Source: Staphylococcus xylosus NJ (GTDB lineage Bacteria > Bacillota > Bacilli > Staphylococcales > Staphylococcaceae). Taken from it: 64,000 bases of DNA. The notes under the pieces were generated by a model, which was given only the letters and a program-made list of their open reading frames with translations, did no database searches and was not told the origin of the DNA. The translations under genes were made by a program, and so were the position numbers. Location of the stretch: positions 62,001 through 126,000 of the forward strand of contig NZ_ANMR01000035.1 of assembly GCF_000338275.1 (NCBI RefSeq), given 5' to 3'. Position 1 is the first letter of the stretch. Every line of letters begins with the position of its first letter. Shown here one piece after another: positions 18,340 to 25,989 of this stretch.

Positions 18340-18783
18340 TTAATCAGGAATAATCAACATATTTTGTTCATCAAATTCCCACATATCACCATATGCAACT
18401 TCCCAATAATAACCATTGATATCTGTAAAATAGCCCCCATAACCACCCCAATCTAAATCTTGAGGTGATTTAACAACTGTTGCGCCAAATGTCTCGACTT
18501 GTTCTAAAATTAAATCGACTTCCTCTTTAGATTTGGCGTTGTAAGCTAAAGTAATACCTATAAAACCACCCGTAGTTATTTTAGGAGGACTATCTGCATT
18601 TATATCTTTTGCTAATTCTTCAACAGGAAAAATTTCTAATTTTGTACCGTCATTATTAAAAAACACGATTGCTAAATTATCATCTGTTACCTCGGCGGTT
18701 GTTTTAAAACCAATATTTTTATAAAACTGGAGTGATGCTTTCAAATCTTTAACACCTAACGTGATTAAATTAATTCTATTCAT
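18340..18783 (-). CDS. VOC family (glyoxalase-like) protein
   Basis: A 147-residue single VOC unit: INLITLGVKDLKASLQFYKN at the start, and GYGGYFTDINGYYWEVAYG near the end, where the glutamate is the usual metal ligand. Similar proteins include glyoxalase/bleomycin-resistance-like enzymes of unknown substrate. AGGAG is 6-7 bases before the ATG. It lies 92 bp upstream of the broken DinB gene on the same strand and may share a transcript with it. Confidence 0.82.
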   Translation of the reverse strand: MNRINLITLGVKDLKASLQFYKNIGFKTTAEVTDDNLAIVFFNNDGTKLEIFPVEELAKDINADSPPKITTGGFIGITLAYNAKSKEEVDLILEQVETFGATVVKSPQDLDWGGYGGYFTDINGYYWEVAYGDMWEFDEQNMLIIPD

Positions 18784-18891
18784 TAGATCTCCTCATTTAT
18801 TATTGGAATTGAATTGCTTATATTTCCAAGGTTATAATTAATTTTCGTTACAGTAAGACTTTACCCTCATGATGAATGAGTTATTCTTTTC

Positions 18892-19965
18892 CTAATGCGC
18901 AAAATCCTTACTAAATGAAATAATAATATCTTTATATGTCTCTAAAGATTCAATAACTGCATACTCGCCATCACCATGCCATTCTCCTCCTGATGGACCG
19001 AATTCAATAGCAGGGACATCATACCTTGAAAAATATCTTGTGTCTGCAAAACCATGTTGACCGAACACATCAACATGCTCTTTGTTTTCAACTATCTTTA
19101 TATGTTGAACCAATTTTTGGATATAAGGATTGCTGATTTCATTTTTAACGCTTGGGCCAGTCAAATTCAAAGAGATTTCACCATCAGTAATCTCTTTAAT
19201 TTGCGCTAAAATATCTTCTTTATCTTGATTAGGTAAATAACGAATATCAAATGAAATCAAACATTCATCTGGAACTTTATTGTATACTTCGCCACCTTTA
19301 ATTTTGGCAAGGTTAATTGAAGGTGCCTCAAATATATCTGTAGACTCTTTAGCAAAGGGTAAATTAAGTATCTTATGATAAACTTCCATTGCTTTAGCAA
19401 TTGCATTTTCCCCTTCCCATGGCCTACTACCATGAGCTGATTTTCCTTTAAATTGAATATCAAATTGCAAAATACCTTTAGCTTGAAAGCCAATCCCTAT
19501 TTGTGTTGGCTCAGCACAAATTACAAAATCACCTAAATAACCTTGATCCGTTAAATATGAAGCGCAGTTATATCCTCCAATTTCTTCATCAGTTACTAAT
19601 TGAAGCTGAACACAAACATCTCCTAAGTCAATATTCTTCAAATCTCGCATCGCTACCATAAATGAAGCGACTCCTGCTTTCATATCTGCTGACCCCCGCC
19701 CATAAATCTTGCCGTCTTCAATTTGTGGTGTAAATTGTTTTTTATTACCACTAACAACATCAACATGACCATTTAAAACGAGTTTTTTATTTCCTTCTCC
19801 TACGTTACAAATGAGCATCTTATAACCATTATTTATTATTATTTCTGACGCCAAACCTTCTTTTTGTAACCATTCCGCACAATAGTCTATTGTTTCGTTT
19901 GCAGTATGCTGACTAGAGCTATCAAATTGAATCAAATGTTCTAGTAAATCTAATGTATCTTGCAT
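18892..19965 (-). CDS. M20 family amidohydrolase (ArgE/DapE-like)
   Basis: A 357-residue metallo-hydrolase. Metal-ligand motifs are clear: GHVDVVSG, GRGSADMKAGVASF, TDEEIGG and CAEP, with a late HGFADTRYF histidine; a dimerisation domain lies at about residues 170-270. Such enzymes cleave N-acyl or peptide bonds to amino acids. It is usually called acetylornithine deacetylase or succinyl-DAP desuccinylase, but there are no arginine or lysine genes nearby. It is transcribed away from an aldehyde dehydrogenase / ligase / SDR operon, with overlapping promoters. I infer that it hydrolyses the gamma-glutamyl amino acid formed by that operon (for example gamma-glutamylglycine); this is untested. 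Confidence 0.85.
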   Translation of the reverse strand: MQDTLDLLEHLIQFDSSSQHTANETIDYCAEWLQKEGLASEIIINNGYKMLICNVGEGNKKLVLNGHVDVVSGNKKQFTPQIEDGKIYGRGSADMKAGVASFMVAMRDLKNIDLGDVCVQLQLVTDEEIGGYNCASYLTDQGYLGDFVICAEPTQIGIGFQAKGILQFDIQFKGKSAHGSRPWEGENAIAKAMEVYHKILNLPFAKESTDIFEAPSINLAKIKGGEVYNKVPDECLISFDIRYLPNQDKEDILAQIKEITDGEISLNLTGPSVKNEISNPYIQKLVQHIKIVENKEHVDVFGQHGFADTRYFSRYDVPAIEFGPSGGEWHGDGEYAVIESLETYKDIIISFSKDFAH

Positions 19966-19996
19966 TGACCATACCCCCTGTCTTTAATTGTGAAAA

Positions 19997-20047
19997 AGTA
20001 TAATATATTATCTGAATATTGACAAGATTTAAAAATTTTAGTAATCT
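19997..20047. promoter_or_regulatory. Overlapping divergent promoters of the M20 gene and the ALDH operon
   Basis: Rightward promoter: TTGACA (20019-20024), 17-bp spacer, TAATCT (20042-20047). Leftward promoter: TTGTCA (complement of 20020-20025), 17-bp spacer, TATACT (complement of 19997-20002). The two -35 boxes share five bases on opposite strands. The M20 leader would be about 25 nt and the ALDH leader about 135 nt. Confidence 0.65.
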
Positions 20048-20113
20048 TTGTTTATATCAATATATAAAAGAAGCAAGTAATATTATTTTGAATTTTCACA
20101 AGTAAATATAAAT

Positions 20114-20168
20114 TAAGCAAAGGCGCTTATATCTCAATCTCGTTGATTGTGTATATAAGCGCCTTTTT
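20114..20168 (+). promoter_or_regulatory. ANTAR-type antitermination leader before the ALDH operon
   Basis: A strong intrinsic terminator (arms AAGGCGCTTATAT from 20120 and ATATAAGCGCCTTTTT to 20168) stands between the promoter and the first gene. Its 5' arm overlaps a small hairpin TAAGC-AAAGGC-GCTTA (20114-20129) whose six-base loop has A at position 1 and G at position 4, the pattern reported for EutV-type ANTAR targets. Hairpin and terminator cannot form together. The same element occurs before eutH. I could not identify the usual second, upstream hairpin with confidence. Confidence 0.7.
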
Positions 20169-20188
20169 ACATGTTAAGGGGCGATTTT

Positions 20189-21628
20189 ATGACACGAAAT
20201 TTAAATTACAATTGGATAAATGGTGAGCAAATTCAAACTGAAAAAACTTTATCAGTTGTCAATCCTGCAAGTGGTAAAACTATTGGAGAAGTTCCTAGTG
20301 TAGATGGTCCGATCGTTCAAAAAGCAATTGATAGCGCTGCTAACGCTTTTGAAAGTTGGTCTAATTATACAGCTGAAACTAGACAAGCATTTTTAGAAAA
20401 GTGGGCAGTGAACTTGCTTAATAAACAAGAAGAACTTGCAACTATTATGAGTGAAGAACAAGGCAAACCATATAACGAAGCATTTGGTGAGATCGGTGTA
20501 TGTGCTAAATTCATCCGCTGGTTTGCCGAAGAAGGTAAACGTATATATGGAGAAATCATTCCACCATCATCTGAAAATCAACGTATTTCTGTAATTAAAC
20601 AACCCGTAGGTGTTTGTGGCCTAATTACACCTTGGAACTTCCCAGGTGCAATGGTTGCACGTAAAGTTGCGCCAGCACTAGCTGCAGGATGTACAGTTAT
20701 TGTGAAACCCTCTAGTGAAACACCTAGAATTGCCATTGCTATTTTTGAAGAACTAATAGCTACTGGCATCGATAAGGGCGTTGCTAATATTGTTACAGGT
20801 AGCTCTTCATTAATATCTGACAAACTATTTAGCGATAAACGTGTTAAAAAAATGTCTTTCACTGGTTCTACTAAAATTGGAAAAACCTTAATGAGTGAAG
20901 CTTCCAAACACATAAAACGTATATCTCTAGAACTTGGTGGTAACGCACCTGCAATCGTATTACCTGACGCCAATTTAGATAACGCAGCTGATGCTATAGT
21001 CGATAATAAATTTGAGAATAGTGGTCAAATGTGTAATGGAATTAACGTCATACTCGTACACAAAGATATCGAATTAGAGATTACCCAAAAAATCATTAGT
21101 AGAGTTAATAAGCTAAAAGTAGGTCCTGGTAATGAATCCGGTGCACAAGTTGGTCCATTAATTAACCAACAAGCCATTGAAAAAGTTGAAAAATTAGTGG
21201 CAGAATCTCAGGAAAATGGTGCAACTATTCAAACAGGTGGGCACAAAGCTGATATAGCAGGCTCTGAACTTTTTTATCAACCTACAGTTATAACTGATGT
21301 CACGCCAACTATGTCGATTGCTCAAGAAGAAATCTTTGGACCAGTAGCACCAATTATTACTTTTGAATCTACTAAAGAAGCAATAGAAATAGCAAACGCC
21401 TCACCTTATGGACTAGCTGCTTACTTTTTCTCTAATAATATCAATACAGTATATCAAATTAGTGAACAATTAGAGTTTGGAATGATTGGCGTTAACGGAA
21501 CTCAATTAAGTGTACCTCAAGCACCATTTGGCGGTATTAAAGAAAGCGGGATAGGACGCGAAGGCAGTCACTTCGGTCTAGATGGCTTCCTAGAATTAAA
21601 ATATATTTCACTATCTTTACTTAAATAA
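20189..21628 (+). CDS. NAD(P)-dependent aldehyde dehydrogenase (GabD-like)
   Basis: A 479-residue aldehyde dehydrogenase of the succinate-semialdehyde dehydrogenase type. Seen are the N-terminal NWINGEQ pattern, cofactor site TPWNFPGAMVARKVAPALAA, GSTKIG, the general-base glutamate in LELGGNAPAIV and the catalytic cysteine in NSGQMCNGINVIL. I use the ATG at 20189, behind TAAGGGGCG; an in-frame ATG 18 bases upstream overlaps that site. It is the first gene of a tight three-gene operon (ALDH, GlnA-like, SDR), and its expression should depend on antitermination. In the proposed pathway it would oxidise a gamma-glutamyl-aminoaldehyde to the acid. Confidence 0.9.
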   Translation: MTRNLNYNWINGEQIQTEKTLSVVNPASGKTIGEVPSVDGPIVQKAIDSAANAFESWSNYTAETRQAFLEKWAVNLLNKQEELATIMSEEQGKPYNEAFGEIGVCAKFIRWFAEEGKRIYGEIIPPSSENQRISVIKQPVGVCGLITPWNFPGAMVARKVAPALAAGCTVIVKPSSETPRIAIAIFEELIATGIDKGVANIVTGSSSLISDKLFSDKRVKKMSFTGSTKIGKTLMSEASKHIKRISLELGGNAPAIVLPDANLDNAADAIVDNKFENSGQMCNGINVILVHKDIELEITQKIISRVNKLKVGPGNESGAQVGPLINQQAIEKVEKLVAESQENGATIQTGGHKADIAGSELFYQPTVITDVTPTMSIAQEEIFGPVAPIITFESTKEAIEIANASPYGLAAYFFSNNINTVYQISEQLEFGMIGVNGTQLSVPQAPFGGIKESGIGREGSHFGLDGFLELKYISLSLLK

Positions 21629-21650
21629 AATAGCTAAGGGGATGTCACAC

Positions 21651-23042
21651 ATGCAAAACAAAAATAGAGTAACTGGAAATATAACAAAAGATAAATTAAT
21701 TGAATTAGTCAAATCAGATGAAATTGACACTATAATCATGGGATTTTGTGATATGCAAGGAAGACTCATGGGTAAGCGAATTACAGGAGACTTTATTTTA
21801 GAAAATGATATTTCAGATGGGACACATTTTTGTAACTACTTATTAGGTACAAATTTCGAAATGGATACAAATGAAAACTTTGAATTTATGAATTGGAATA
21901 AGGGCTACGGCGACTATTTAGCAGTACCTGATTTAGATACGTTAAAAGTTGTGCCGTGGTTAGAAAAAACTGCCATGGTCTTTTGTGATGTCTACTCCGT
22001 AGACGGTAGTGAACCTATTTGTATTGCACCGAGAAATATATTAAAGCATCAAATCAAAAAAGCTGAATCACATGGTTTATCACCACATATGGCTAGTGAA
22101 TTAGAATTCTACTTATTCAATAATTCTTTCGAAGAAATTTCAAAACAAGGTTACAACAATTTGGAAGCTGCTGGACATTTAAATGAAGATTACAATTTAC
22201 TACAAGGAAGTAAAAACGAACCTATTTATCAAGAAATACGACACCAAATGCACCTTATGGGAATTACTGTCGAATCTTCAAAAGGTGAAGCCTACAAAGG
22301 ACAGCATGAAATCAATTTAAAATATTCTGATGCTTTAAATGCAGCCGATCAACACATCATGTTCAAACATGGAATGAAAGAAATTTGTATACAAAATGAT
22401 AAATCCGTAACCTTTATGGCCAAACCATACGAAGAGTGGACTGGATCGAGTGGTCATATACATCTGAGCATGATGGAAAAAGGAACAAAAACGAACGCCT
22501 TCTATGCTGGTGATGACGCCGAAGAACCTAAATCTGAAACTATGCAACATTTCTTAGCTGGCATTTTAAAATATACTAAAGATTTTGCCTTAATGTTTGC
22601 ACCTTACGTCAATTCATATAAACGTTTCGCACCAAACTCTTGGGCACCTGTTAGCATCGCATGGAGCAGAGATAATCGCTCAGCAGGTTACCGCGTAGTT
22701 GGTGATGGCAATTCATTACGCTTTGAATCTCGTATTTCAGGTGCAGATATGAACCCTTACTTAGCATATTCCGCACTTATAGGGGCTGGACTATATGGTA
22801 TCGATAACAAAATTCCTTTAAGTGAAGAATTGGTTGGTAATGCCTACGAACAAGATAGTATTACGCGAATTCCATCATCATTACATGAAGCTATCTTGCA
22901 ATGGAAAAATAGTGAAGTTGTCACAGAAGTATTAGGTGAAGATGTCGCAAATCACTATTTAGAAGCTGCGCAATCAGAGCAAAATGATTTCGATTCTTAC
23001 GTCACGACTTGGGAACGTTCACGTTATTTTGAACAGAGCTAA
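21651..23042 (+). CDS. Glutamine-synthetase-like gamma-glutamyl-amine ligase
   Basis: A 463-residue member of the glutamine synthetase superfamily, closer in style to PuuA/IpuC/GlnA4 ligases than to housekeeping GlnA. Catalytic blocks are SELEFYLFN (metal glutamates), GQHEINLKY, GSSGHIHLSM (in place of the GlnA NGSGMHTH type), NSYKRFAP and NRSAGYRVV. Such enzymes join glutamate to an amine with ATP to give a gamma-glutamylamide. It starts 22 bp after the ALDH gene; AAGGGG is 9 bases before the ATG at 21651. Its neighbours (EutH, EutV/W type) suggest ethanolamine as the amine. The assignment as ligase rather than glutamine synthetase rests on motif variants and context. Confidence 0.8.
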   Translation: MQNKNRVTGNITKDKLIELVKSDEIDTIIMGFCDMQGRLMGKRITGDFILENDISDGTHFCNYLLGTNFEMDTNENFEFMNWNKGYGDYLAVPDLDTLKVVPWLEKTAMVFCDVYSVDGSEPICIAPRNILKHQIKKAESHGLSPHMASELEFYLFNNSFEEISKQGYNNLEAAGHLNEDYNLLQGSKNEPIYQEIRHQMHLMGITVESSKGEAYKGQHEINLKYSDALNAADQHIMFKHGMKEICIQNDKSVTFMAKPYEEWTGSSGHIHLSMMEKGTKTNAFYAGDDAEEPKSETMQHFLAGILKYTKDFALMFAPYVNSYKRFAPNSWAPVSIAWSRDNRSAGYRVVGDGNSLRFESRISGADMNPYLAYSALIGAGLYGIDNKIPLSEELVGNAYEQDSITRIPSSLHEAILQWKNSEVVTEVLGEDVANHYLEAAQSEQNDFDSYVTTWERSRYFEQS

Positions 23043-23079
23043 TATCATTCAGAACTATTATTATAAGGAGGAACAATTT

Positions 23080-23847
23080 ATGAGACTAAAAGATAAAGTA
23101 TGTATTATTACCGGCGCAGGTGGCGGTATGGGAAAAATTGCAGCACAAACCTTTGCCAAAGAAGGTGCTAAAGTTGCAGTCTTTGAAAGAGATGAAGAAG
23201 CTGGTCTTGAAACTGTGCAAATAATTAAGGACAATGGTGGCGAAGCCTCATTGTTCAAAGTAGATATTGCAAACGAAGAGAATGTTAAAAAGGCAGTTGC
23301 AGAGACTGTTCAATCTTATGGAAAAATTGATGTACTATACAATAATGCAGGTGTTATGCCTGAAGCAGATAATTCTGTAGTAAATACAAGTGAAGATGTT
23401 TGGGATTTAGTCATGAATATCAATGTTAAAGGAATTTTCTTTATGACAAAATATGTAATTCCTGAAATGGAAAAACATAATTCTGGTTCTATTATTAATA
23501 TTGCATCATTTGTCGCCGAAATGGGTTGTTCTGTACCACAAGATTCCTATACTGCATCAAAAGGCGCTGTTGTTTCTTTAACTAAATCCTTAGCTATTCA
23601 ATTTAGACCTAAAGGTATTAGAACTAACGCAATAAGTCCTGGACCAATCGAAACACCATTACTAATGGAGTGGTTAGTCTCAGATGAAGAAGCTAAAAAC
23701 ACTAGATTAAACAGACAACCAACTGGCCGCTTCGGGAAACCAGAAGATATTGTAAACTGTGCGTTATACTTGGCATCAGATGAATCAGACTGGACAAACG
23801 GTGCAAATATTAACGTAGATGGTGGTATCACTGCAAACTACTTCTAA
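23080..23847 (+). CDS. SDR family NAD(P)-dependent alcohol dehydrogenase
   Basis: Classical short-chain dehydrogenase of 255 residues: cofactor motif TGAGGGMGKI, NNAGVMP, catalytic tyrosine and lysine in SYTASKGAV, and PGPIETPL. The acidic residue after strand 2 (VFERDEE) favours NAD over NADP. AAGGAGG lies 8 bases before the ATG at 23080; an in-frame ATG at 22984 would overlap the ligase gene and is less likely. It is third in the operon and followed by a terminator. Its inferred role is oxidation of the hydroxyl group of the glutamylated amino alcohol to the aldehyde used by the ALDH. Confidence 0.88.
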   Translation: MRLKDKVCIITGAGGGMGKIAAQTFAKEGAKVAVFERDEEAGLETVQIIKDNGGEASLFKVDIANEENVKKAVAETVQSYGKIDVLYNNAGVMPEADNSVVNTSEDVWDLVMNINVKGIFFMTKYVIPEMEKHNSGSIINIASFVAEMGCSVPQDSYTASKGAVVSLTKSLAIQFRPKGIRTNAISPGPIETPLLMEWLVSDEEAKNTRLNRQPTGRFGKPEDIVNCALYLASDESDWTNGANINVDGGITANYF

Positions 23848-23944
23848 ATAGTTACACATATATATAAATACTTTAGAGCCGACTATAAAAAACGCATGTA
23901 CTTCATAGCCTTTTAGTACACATTTAGAAATAGATATAAAAAAC

Positions 23945-23967
23945 CCCGAGACATTATAAGTCTCGGG
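23945..23967. terminator. Bidirectional terminator between the SDR gene and eutH
   Basis: Stem CCCGAGACAT/ATAAGTCTCGGG-type: CCCGAGACTT on one strand pairs with AAGTCTCGGG around a short ATTAT loop, flanked by A and T runs. The two parts of the cluster converge here. Confidence 0.85.
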
Positions 23968-24085
23968 ACTTTTAATTTTATAGACAATAACTGTTACATC
24001 CTTATTTTTTCATCAATTTTGTACGAATTATATTCGAAACAACCGTTCTGAGTAATGAAAATATTGGATTTATAGACTCGAGCTA

Positions 24086-25324
24086 TTACTTATTTTCTAA
24101 ATATTCATTTTCACCAATAATACCTGCACGTCTGTCAATTTCTTCTAATTTTTTCGCTTTTGGAATACATAATATATATGCAAATATAATTGCAATAATA
24201 CCTGCACTCAACTTACCTATCATTACAGCAGGTATCAGCGTTGGCTGGAAATTAGCTGTATAAGATAGGTGATCGCCTAACAAGAATGCCGAACATACAC
24301 CAAAAGCAATGTTAAGTACTTTATCTTTTGGTGGCATATCTCTTACAAGTTTAAGCATTGCTAAAATGTTCGCAATTGTTGCTATGAAACCTGCGCTCCC
24401 TACTTCACTTAACCCTACTTTATTTCCAACTTTATGCAAAACTGTAGAAAAGTATTTACGTATTAAATATACCATCGGGAAAGCACCTGATAACATAATA
24501 GCAATATTACCTGCATTTTCTAATGCTCTAAAATTGTCGTGCTTATCAGCCATAATAGGATCAAATCCCCAACTCCCAAATATAGTGGTAAACAAACCTG
24601 TGAATATTTCTACTACAGAAAAGACAAATACTAATTTAATACATGTATCTAGAACCTTACCAAAGACAATAAATATTTTAATCATAATGTCAGAAAAGAA
24701 ATATAACCCTATTGCTGTGATTAATACAAATAGAATTAATGGTAAAAGGTTAATAAATACCGTAGATATGCTAATCTGAAATATATGTGTTGCTGCACTT
24801 GTTGTATCAATGACTGTTCTAATTTTTGTATGGCTTAATAGAATTATTACCGTGGAAATAAAAACACCAAATGGTATAGCCAATAACCCTGACAATATTC
24901 CTAGCGCCATATACTTATGATCTCGTTTATCTAGCATTGGTAACCCCAGCGGTATAGTAAACACAATAGTTGCCCCTGCCATAAAACCAACAATCATCGC
25001 CATTATCCATCCTTCATAACTTTGCTTTAAAACATCTGCAAGTTGATATCCTCCCATATCCGTTGCAAGTATAGAAGTAGCTGCGATTGCTGGATCAGCA
25101 CCAATCTTGTCAAATAGTGGTCCAAAAACTTGTTCTATGAATTTTGAAATAAAAGGAATTGATGCCATGATGCCTGCTGAATTAGCAAAAATAGGCCCAA
25201 TAGTATAAATACCTTCCATAAATTCTTTACCTATACCTTTATCTGCATTACGGATCGCACCAAATGCACCTAACACTGCACACGCCATAATAATATAAAT
25301 AATTACCGTTCCAATATGCTCCAT
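24086..25324 (-). CDS. eutH: Ethanolamine permease EutH-like
   Basis: A very hydrophobic 412-residue protein, about 10-11 membrane helices, matching EutH in length (408 in E. coli) and in segments such as IGTVIIYIIMACAVLGAFGA, ATDMGGYQLA and LGDHLSYTANFQPTLIPA. EutH imports ethanolamine, mainly at low external pH where the uncharged form is scarce. It lies downstream of eutW-eutV on the same strand, but a terminator with an ANTAR-type hairpin stands between eutV and eutH, so its expression is probably switched by EutV. There is no eutB, eutC or microcompartment gene in the window, so the imported amine must be used by another route. Confidence 0.88.
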   Translation of the reverse strand: MEHIGTVIIYIIMACAVLGAFGAIRNADKGIGKEFMEGIYTIGPIFANSAGIMASIPFISKFIEQVFGPLFDKIGADPAIAATSILATDMGGYQLADVLKQSYEGWIMAMIVGFMAGATIVFTIPLGLPMLDKRDHKYMALGILSGLLAIPFGVFISTVIILLSHTKIRTVIDTTSAATHIFQISISTVFINLLPLILFVLITAIGLYFFSDIMIKIFIVFGKVLDTCIKLVFVFSVVEIFTGLFTTIFGSWGFDPIMADKHDNFRALENAGNIAIMLSGAFPMVYLIRKYFSTVLHKVGNKVGLSEVGSAGFIATIANILAMLKLVRDMPPKDKVLNIAFGVCSAFLLGDHLSYTANFQPTLIPAVMIGKLSAGIIAIIFAYILCIPKAKKLEEIDRRAGIIGENEYLENK

Positions 25325-25360
25325 AATGTTTCCCCCATTGTTAAAAGCTATAAAAAAACA

Positions 25361-25405
25361 AAAAAGTGCCTATTTGATTAATTCAAATAAGCACCTTTGC
25401 TTTTT
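25361..25405 (-). promoter_or_regulatory. ANTAR-type antitermination element before eutH
   Basis: On the minus strand AAGC-AAAGGT-GCTT (25389-25402) forms a hairpin with a six-base loop (A1, G4). It overlaps the 5' arm of a terminator with stem AAGGTGCTTATTTG / CAAATAGGCACTTTTTT (25361-25398). The core AAGCAAAGGYGCTTAT, plus an ACAAGTRAATATAAA stretch just upstream, is shared with the leader of the ALDH operon on the other strand. Confidence 0.72.
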
Positions 25406-25421
25406 ATATTCACTTGTTTTG

Positions 25422-25988
25422 TTATCTCAATTTTTCGATAATCTTAGACGCTTCAATTTCAATACCCACTTGCTTGTCCATACTCTTTCGCCTGAGTTTC
25501 TGATAAGCTGCTTCTTCTGTTAAATTTAATTGCTTCATCAATATGCCTTTTGCTTTTTCAACAAGCTTCCTATCGTTCATTTGTTTTTTAGTGTGATTTA
25601 CTTCAAATCTTAATTCAGCAATATTTTGAGCTTGCCTCATTGCAATCTCAACAGCTGGTAATAATTGTGCTTCGGATATAGGTTTCACAATATAGCCCAC
25701 TATATTAGCCTGTTTCGCCTCTTCTACATATTCACAATGACTATATGCCGTCAGTAGCAATATTGGAATATTGTATTTTTTCGTAATGATTTTGCTCGCT
25801 TTTAAACCATCCATTTTTGGCATTTTAATGTCCATAATGATTAAATCTGGCCGAAACTTATCAGTAGCTTCTAATGCTTTTTCTCCATTACCGACTTCAG
25901 CAACTACATTATAATTCGCAGCTTCTAACATTTCTACGATGTCCATCCTAACGATTGACTCGTCTTCAACAACTATAATAGATGTCAT
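25422..25988 (-). CDS. eutV: EutV-like response regulator with ANTAR RNA-binding domain
   Basis: A 188-residue protein. The receiver domain (about 1-120) has VVEDESIVRMDI and the phospho-aspartate in IIMDIKMPKMDG. The C-terminal ANTAR domain has LVEKAKGILMKQLNLTEEAAYQKLRRKSM, the three-helix bundle that binds hexaloop RNA hairpins and prevents terminator formation. The longer reading frame runs upstream to 26051, but AAAGGGGAG before the ATG at 25988 fixes the start, one base after the kinase stop. Two candidate RNA targets are nearby (before the ALDH operon and before eutH). Confidence 0.92.
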   Translation of the reverse strand: MTSIIVVEDESIVRMDIVEMLEAANYNVVAEVGNGEKALEATDKFRPDLIIMDIKMPKMDGLKASKIITKKYNIPILLLTAYSHCEYVEEAKQANIVGYIVKPISEAQLLPAVEIAMRQAQNIAELRFEVNHTKKQMNDRKLVEKAKGILMKQLNLTEEAAYQKLRRKSMDKQVGIEIEASKIIEKLR

Positions 25989-25989
25989 T

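Noticed and set aside
20050..20110. Search for the upstream partner hairpin of the ANTAR motif
   Set aside because: TTTATA-TCAATA-TATAAA can fold with a six-base loop, but the loop lacks A1 and G4, and nothing similar is found before eutH. Not claimed.
24309..24779. 156-codon frame opposite eutH
   Set aside because: Antisense shadow of a hydrophobic gene; no start signals.
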